Shown: piece after piece, positions 14,242 to 17,507 of the stretch
How the letters are laid out: each line of letters starts with the position of its first letter
How positions within the stretch are numbered: the stretch's first letter is position 1
Source of the DNA: Candidatus Wolframiiraptor sp. EX4484-121
GTDB lineage: Archaea > Thermoproteota > Nitrososphaeria_A > Caldarchaeales > Wolframiiraptoraceae
DNA length: 17,507 bases
Reading direction: 5' to 3'
Assembly (NCBI GenBank): GCA_002255105.1
Contig: NJEK01000019.1
Coordinates: 1-17,507 of the forward strand
Translations under genes and position numbers: made by a program
Notes under the pieces: model-generated
Told to the model about the DNA's origin: nothing
The model's input: the letters and a program-made list of their open reading frames with translations, nothing else
Databases searched by the model: none

Positions 14242-15253
14242 ATGGTGGACTTAATCGACGATTCACACGGGCCTCGGATGCAGGTTCGGATGCATCTACT
14301 GCTACATCTACGACATGGGATTCACGTCTAGGCCTAGGCCATATCATCTAACGGGCCTCCAGCTCGCCTATGCCGTGGCCTCAAACCCATCGATCGCATT
14401 GGGCTTAAATGGCACCCCGATGGCCTTCGGCTCGATAACCGAGCCGTTCATGGATGAGACCGCCAACAGGGCGATCGAGTATATGGAGAGCATCTCAAGT
14501 TATTTGGGGAATCCGATCCAGTTCTCGACTAAAGCCTATCTGGGGGAAGCTCTATGCTCGAAGATTTCCTCGATTAAGGGCGGGGTCAGCGCGCTCATCA
14601 CGGTCGTCACCCTGAAAGCTCATAGGATGCTTGAGCCAGGCGCTCCCAGCCCAGATGAGAGATTCGAGGCCATGAGGAGATTATCTGGGATGGGTGTTCA
14701 CGTGGTCTTGTTCATGAGACCGGTTCTCCCGGGGTTGACGGACCTTGAGGCCGAGGAGATCCTATCGAGAGCCCGAGACGCTGGGGCGAGAGGCGTGATA
14801 ATTGGATCGATGAGGGTCACGAAGGGGATCGTTGAGAGGTTGAGGCGTGTCGGATATCAGGGGATCGATGAGATTCTAAGGAGGGTTCCAGGAGAGCTGA
14901 AGCGTGAGAGGCAGGTGACCTTGAAGATGAACGACTTTAAGAAGGCGATCTATAGGATCGCTGAGAGGCTCGACATGAAGGTATATCCATCGGCGTGCGC
15001 CGCGAATATCGAGGCGCATGGACTCACATGTAATGCGTGCAGGCTTGGGCCATGCGGAGATCCTGAAGAGCTCCCAAGCTTTGAGCCGAAGGATGTCTTG
15101 GAGCTCGCGAACCGCTACAACATCAGGGTCTTGGACAGCGTTTTGGACAGTTATCTTAAGCTTAAGGTGTCTGGGAGCTGGAGGAGGATTAGGGAGTTCA
15201 CATCCTTCTTGAAGTGGTCTATTAAGAGGAGGACTCTCGTTGAGAGGGTTTAG
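14242..15253 (+). CDS. Radical SAM protein (SPL-like) with an apparent +1 frame shift or non-standard start
   Basis: The radical-SAM [4Fe-4S] motif reads GLGCRFGCIYCYIYDMGF (three cysteines at codons 14279, 14291 and 14300). It lies upstream of the first in-frame ATG (14315), so the ATG-started 312-residue protein would lack its cluster site. The motif frame opens only after TAA 14252-14254 and holds no ATG, GTG or TTG before the motif. ATG 14242 in the neighbouring frame encodes MVDLIDDS. Skipping one base, for example one T of GATTCAC, joins it as MVDLIDDHTGLGC. ATT 14261 as a start is the alternative. Downstream parts are GTPMAFGSITEPFMD, a TIM-barrel-like middle, VVLFMRPVLPG, and a C-terminal Cys group (Cys228, 239, 242, 247 counted from ATG 14315) that may hold a second metal centre. 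The substrate is unknown. A repair-lyase-like role is only a loose analogy. Confidence 0.75.
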
Positions 15254-16185
15254 GCGTGTCTATCGCCTGGGCCTATATGGCCTATTCTCGTCTGGACTAT
15301 GACCGTCTTCAAGCCTCTCTCCTCCAAGATCCTCTTAACCCTGAGCATCTCATCCACGGTCGGCCTTCTTATGTATCTCCTCCTAAACGTTGGGAAATAG
15401 TCTAGGACTGTTACCTGGAGCCTCGGATCTATCGCCGCAACCCTATCCCCTATCTCCGCCACCTCCTCGAAGCTCATCCACTCAGAGTTGTATGCGAATC
15501 CAGCCCCAATATACACCTCACCTGAATATCTCTCAACCAGATACTCTAGGATCTTCCAGGAGTTTGTGAAGTATCTCTCCGCCAGCGACCTATCACCTAT
15601 CCCCGTTATCTTCATGTATGTCTCCAGCCTCCCAGCCTTTGGCTCGACTCCAATGTTATCGCATCCGGCCTCAACCAACTCATCTACGTAGTCTTGGGTT
15701 AATATGGTTCCATTGCTGTCGAGGTGTAGTCTAGCCTTTGGATTCATCTTTCTAAGATTCTTGAAGAGTTCTACGAGCCACCTCCTATTCAGGGTGGGCT
15801 CGCCTCCGCTTACAGCCAATCCAGGGGTATCGTAGATCAGCCTACACTCGGTCAGTTTCTCAGCCGCCTCCCTAGGGGTCATTGGTCTGCTGGAGTTATC
15901 GTAGGTCACGTGATAGTTTTGGCATTGGGGACATCTGAGGTTGCATCCCGCAACCCATATCGCCGACTCGACGTAGGTGTATCTTCCCACCTCGAACCAC
16001 GGCGTGGCCTTCCCGCCAACCCTATGGGGCTCTGGGCCATGAACTATCCTCAGGGGCTCGACCTCATCTATGTCTAGTGAGATCTCCATCCCATCCCTCA
16101 CAGGATTTATGCAGGTTCTCGACCCCGATTCGCTGGAGGGCCTCCTTAACAGATATCCCCGCCGGAACGCTATATTCAACGCCAT
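15250..16185 (-). CDS. Radical SAM activating-enzyme-like protein (C-terminal part of a frame-split ferredoxin/radical-SAM protein)
   Basis: Radical-SAM domain resembling pyruvate-formate-lyase activating enzymes. AIWVAGCNLRCPQCQNYHVTYDN carries the cluster cysteines Cys81, Cys85 and Cys88. AVSGGEPTLN (124-133) binds SAM, and HLDSNGT plus NIGVEPKAG follow on the barrel. Before the domain, RTCINPVRDGMEISLDIDE and PLRIVHGPEPHRVGGKATPW are, as I recall, typical of archaeal proteins that fuse a ferredoxin to this domain. That similarity begins at about codon 16122, upstream of ATG 16089. Residues before it (from ATG 16185) are merely the ferredoxin gene read in another frame. If the run of four G at 16126-16123 counted as three, ferredoxin residues 1-83 would join here to give one protein of about 373 residues. 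The target protein is unknown. It is convergent with the other radical-SAM gene. Confidence 0.8.
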   Translation of the reverse strand: MALNIAFRRGYLLRRPSSESGSRTCINPVRDGMEISLDIDEVEPLRIVHGPEPHRVGGKATPWFEVGRYTYVESAIWVAGCNLRCPQCQNYHVTYDNSSRPMTPREAAEKLTECRLIYDTPGLAVSGGEPTLNRRWLVELFKNLRKMNPKARLHLDSNGTILTQDYVDELVEAGCDNIGVEPKAGRLETYMKITGIGDRSLAERYFTNSWKILEYLVERYSGEVYIGAGFAYNSEWMSFEEVAEIGDRVAAIDPRLQVTVLDYFPTFRRRYIRRPTVDEMLRVKRILEERGLKTVIVQTRIGHIGPGDRHA

Positions 16186-16372
16186 CGACCTTAATTCTTA
16201 TGGGCCTCTCCTCAACCTCCTCCTCGACTATCCTCCTCGCCTCATAGGGGCAGGCGTAGAAGCATGATAAGCAGCCTATACACTGATCCGGGCTTCTACA
16301 GACGTTAACAGTTTTGCAGAAGTCGCATCCAACGCACTTATCCTCATCGATGACAACCTTTCTCCTCTTCAA
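16064..16372 (-). CDS. Two-cluster ferredoxin domain plus ubiquitin-like segment (N-terminal part of the split radical-SAM protein)
   Basis: The 102-residue frame has a bacterial-type ferredoxin fold. CVGCDFCKTVNVC (13-25) is a variant Cys set with five residues before the last Cys. CIGCLSCFYACP (31-42) is a standard [4Fe-4S] motif. It continues into IRIKVDGVEYSVPAGISVKEALQRIG (58-83), a beta-grasp-like segment seen in ThiS or [2Fe-2S] domains but without cluster cysteines. After Gly83 the frame degenerates (VENLHKSCEGWDG) and stops, while the continuing family sequence is found in the +1 frame. The start is TTG 16372. A TATA-like ACTTTTAAGATT at 16400-16411 predicts a start near 16381. It may supply electrons to the radical-SAM centre, whether as one frameshifted protein or as two chains. 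Confidence 0.75.
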   Translation of the reverse strand: MKRRKVVIDEDKCVGCDFCKTVNVCRSPDQCIGCLSCFYACPYEARRIVEEEVEERPIRIKVDGVEYSVPAGISVKEALQRIGVENLHKSCEGWDGDLTRHR

Positions 16373-16399
16373 TCCCGCTTAAAGATTAGATCGGAGTCC

Positions 16400-16411
16400 A
16401 ATCTTAAAAGT
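16400..16411 (-). promoter_or_regulatory. TATA box of the ferredoxin/radical-SAM gene
   Basis: Minus-strand AACTTTTAAGATT, centred near 16406, predicts transcription from about 16381, giving a leader of some nine bases before TTG 16372. Confidence 0.45.
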
Positions 16412-16420
16412 TCATCAAAA

Positions 16421-16430
16421 GAATTATATC
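16421..16430 (+). promoter_or_regulatory. TATA box of C/D sRNA 1
   Basis: AAAAGAATTATATC (BRE-like purines then TATA, centre near 16426) predicts a transcript starting at about 16451-16453, that is 2-4 bases before box C of the guide RNA at 16455. This is the spacing expected for an independently transcribed small RNA. Confidence 0.65.
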
Positions 16431-16454
16431 GATCATGATGAGATGACGTATTGG

Positions 16455-16503
16455 ATGATGAGGTCTGCATCGGCGGAGCGGTGAAGATGGATCAACCGGC
16501 TGA
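16455..16503 (+). ncRNA. C/D-box guide sRNA 1, D guide matching the 5' end of 16S rRNA
   Basis: The segment has the full archaeal C/D layout. Box C is ATGATGA (16455-16461), then a 12-nt guide, D' CGGA (one mismatch to CTGA) and a 3-nt spacer. C' is GTGAAGA (one mismatch to RTGATGA), followed by a second 12-nt guide and box D CTGA (16500-16503). Total length is 49 nt. The D guide TGGATCAACCGG is complementary to CCGGUUGAUCC, the conserved opening of archaeal 16S rRNA, over 11 nt. By the N+5 rule the methylated base would be the first U of CCGGU (about U13 in E. coli numbering). The target of the D' guide (GGTCTGCATCGG) I could not assign. Its own TATA box lies upstream, and five T at 16536-16540 may end the transcript. 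Confidence 0.88.
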
Positions 16504-16535
16504 CAGGTCATTAGCGGATCACTCCGACAAAACCA

Positions 16536-16543
16536 TTTTTATT
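16536..16543 (+). terminator. T-run possibly ending C/D sRNA 1
   Basis: TTTTTATT follows the guide RNA by about 33 bases with no stem before it. Archaeal polymerases commonly stop at such oligo-T tracts. It lies between the two convergent sRNAs. Confidence 0.4.
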
Positions 16544-16550
16544 ATGATGT

Positions 16551-16601
16551 TCAGTTAAGCCCTGCCGTCATCATCGGGTCAGCTACGGCCGCTCTCATCA
16601 C
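16551..16601 (-). ncRNA. C/D-box guide sRNA 2 (convergent with sRNA 1)
   Basis: Read on the minus strand, box C is GTGATGA (16601-16595), followed by a 12-nt guide GAGCGGCCGTAG, D' CTGA and a 4-nt spacer. C' is ATGATGA, followed by a 13-nt guide CGGCAGGGCTTAA and box D CTGA ending at 16551. All four boxes match the consensus exactly. GAT before box C can pair with ATC just after box D. The D guide would bind UUAAGCCCUGCCG and methylate the G of UUAAG. GUUAAGCC is a conserved run in archaeal 5S rRNA, so 5S is a candidate target (from memory, unproven). The D' guide would bind CUACGGCCGCUC, target not assigned. A TATA element centred near 16630 predicts a start near 16604, just before box C. 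Confidence 0.88.
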
Positions 16602-16623
16602 ATCTGAAAAATTTGCTTAACAG

Positions 16624-16634
16624 GTTAAAATATG
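16624..16634. promoter_or_regulatory. Bidirectional TATA element of C/D sRNA 2 and endonuclease III
   Basis: GTTAAAATATG reads on the minus strand as CATATTTTAAC, correctly spaced for sRNA 2 (start near 16604). On the plus strand it is centred near 16629, giving a start near 16655 and a leaderless mRNA for ATG 16659. The earlier in-frame ATG at 16632 lies inside this element, which argues against its use. Confidence 0.6.
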
Positions 16635-16658
16635 TTGATGATCCTGATTTTCTGCGGG

Positions 16659-17315
16659 ATGGGGGATAGGGTTTGGAGGATCATAAAGACCATCTCAGAC
16701 ATGTATGAGATAGATCTGGAGAGGTTTAGGCGTAGGAAGCCCTTCGAGCTCCTAGTTGCGGTCATCCTATCCCAGAGGACGAGTAGGGAGAACGTGAGGA
16801 AGGCCATGGAGAGGTTTACTCGAAGATTTAACGATGTTGAGGACGTGGCGAACGCGAGGCTGAGGGAGATAGAGGACGCGATAAGACCCGCCGGGATCTG
16901 GAGGATGAAGGCTATACGGATTAGGAAGATGGCTAGGCAGCTCCTAAAGCTAGAGGGAGGATTGGACTCGATCCTTAAGAAGCCCTATCCGGAGGCCAAG
17001 AAGATCCTATCATCCATGGAGGGGATTGGACCCAAGACCGCCGACGTATTCTTGATGGCCGCGAGGGATGAGCCGGTCCTACCGATAGACACCCACATCT
17101 TCAGGATAATGAGGAGGCTCGGGGTGGCCGATGAGAGGGATGATTATGAGAGCCTGAGGCTGAAGCTTGAAACCGCGACGCCGCCCGCCTTGAGGATGAA
17201 GGCCCATTTGGCCCTGATCGAGTTTGGGAGAAATATCTGTAGGGCTAGAAATCCGAGATGCCTCCAATGCCCGCTGGCCGAGATCTGTCCATCAAGAGAA
17301 GATACTAATCCCTAA
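16659..17315 (+). CDS. nth: Endonuclease III (DNA glycosylase/AP lyase)
   Basis: Base-excision repair enzyme that removes oxidised pyrimidines and cleaves the abasic site. Counting from ATG 16659 (218 residues), the helix-hairpin-helix motif is MEGIGPKTADVF (120-131) with catalytic Lys126. LPIDTHIFRIMRRLG (141-155) carries catalytic Asp144. The C-terminal [4Fe-4S] loop is a perfect Cys-x6-Cys-x2-Cys-x5-Cys (Cys194, 201, 204, 210). LLVAVILSQRTSRENV (31-46) is the usual substrate-side helix. The open frame begins at ATG 16632, but its extra residues (MLMILIFCG) are unlike the family and would overlap the TATA element. The gene overlaps the end of convergent lipB by 24 bases. Confidence 0.93.
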   Translation: MGDRVWRIIKTISDMYEIDLERFRRRKPFELLVAVILSQRTSRENVRKAMERFTRRFNDVEDVANARLREIEDAIRPAGIWRMKAIRIRKMARQLLKLEGGLDSILKKPYPEAKKILSSMEGIGPKTADVFLMAARDEPVLPIDTHIFRIMRRLGVADERDDYESLRLKLETATPPALRMKAHLALIEFGRNICRARNPRCLQCPLAEICPSREDTNP

Positions 17316-17507
17316 TACGTCTTTGATGGCGCGTCCTTCAAGCCTCTCAGATTTACGATATCCGAGCACCTCCCTAAAGTTGTCGGCGACCAGCCTCTTC
17401 ACCTCCCCGAGATCCACGCTCCTTCTAAGCTCGCGCTGAATCGAGGTCATCATCTCCGGGCTTAAGCCGCATGGCCTGATTAGCTTGAAGTATCTTAGAT
17501 CTGGGTT
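17292..17507 (-). CDS. lipB: Octanoyltransferase LipB, C-terminal part (5' end beyond the window)
   Basis: The minus-strand frame is open from the window edge to TGA 17292-17294 (71 residues visible). It reads NPDLRYFKLIRPCGLSPEMM, then TSIQRELRRSV and DNFREVLGYR. This fits the end of LipB: the conserved Asn-x-Asp-Leu with a following Phe, the PCGL motif containing the catalytic cysteine, the TS that follows it, and the last FxEVFG-like helix. LipB moves octanoyl groups from acyl carrier protein to lipoyl domains, the first step of protein lipoylation. The catalytic lysine would lie in the missing upstream part. LipA is not seen. The last residues overlap the end of nth in convergent orientation. 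Confidence 0.85.
   Translation of the reverse strand, partial: NPDLRYFKLIRPCGLSPEMMTSIQRELRRSVDLGEVKRLVADNFREVLGYRKSERLEGRAIKDVLGISIFS

Noticed and set aside
16435..16441. An extra ATGATGA upstream of C/D sRNA 1, possible box C
   Set aside because: No CTGA-like box lies 12 bases after it, and it is upstream of the predicted transcript start. The second ATGATGA at 16455 gives perfect spacing.
16632..16658. Longer endonuclease III starting at ATG 16632
   Set aside because: The added residues MLMILIFCG are unlike the family, and the ATG overlaps the TATA element serving sRNA 2 and nth.
1..17507. CRISPR array, insertion sequence, prophage or restriction/defence module
   Set aside because: No regularly spaced repeats, transposase, integrase, phage or defence protein motifs are found in any of the plausible coding frames.

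Overview
The window is a gene-dense piece of an archaeal chromosome. The evidence is a TATA-box binding protein, a geranylgeranyl-reductase-type flavoprotein of ether-lipid metabolism, an aKMT-like protein-lysine methyltransferase, and two C/D-box guide RNAs. Archaeal TATA elements also sit about 26-30 bp before first start codons, with short or absent leaders. The gene content and the purine-rich Arg/Lys coding style fit a thermophilic TACK/Thermoproteota-type archaeon. The sequence alone does not fix the lineage. I see no insertion sequence, prophage, CRISPR array, tRNA or rRNA gene, and no gene-free stretch longer than 300 bases.

Layout. (1) Positions 1-2575 (+) hold the end of a complex-I-like membrane arm: a NuoL-type subunit cut by the window edge, then a NuoM-type subunit. 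(2) Positions 2585-5930 (-) hold a tightly overlapped five-gene metal operon: substrate-binding protein, ATPase, ABC-3 permease, FmdE-like protein and NikR. A complete NikR regulator at the end of a ZnuABC-type cassette points to nickel rather than zinc. (3) Positions 6130-9203 hold a geranylgeranyl-reductase-family protein (+), the aKMT-like methyltransferase (-), a nitroreductase (+) and a class II glutamine amidotransferase (-), with convergent genes overlapping by a few bases. (4) Positions 9269-10590 (-) hold two genes I do not recognise. They are divergent from argininosuccinate synthase (10701-11882, +) across a shared AT-rich promoter. (5) Positions 12063-14117 (-) hold TBP, an ADP-ribosylglycohydrolase and a flavodoxin.

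(6) Positions 14242-16372 hold two radical-SAM genes facing each other. Each shows an apparent +1 frame discontinuity near its N-terminus. In one, the Cys motif lies upstream of any usable start codon. In the other, a ferredoxin domain and the radical-SAM domain are in different frames, joined at a run of four G. (7) Positions 16451-16605, which otherwise look like an empty intergenic gap, encode two convergent C/D-box sRNAs. The D guide of the first is complementary over 11 nt to the universally conserved 5' end of archaeal 16S rRNA. (8) Positions 16659-17315 (+) hold endonuclease III, convergently overlapping the 3' part of lipB (-).

The most notable items are the two guide RNAs sharing the gap before endonuclease III, the NikR-linked transporter whose binding protein lacks the usual zinc histidines, and the two frame-disrupted radical-SAM genes.
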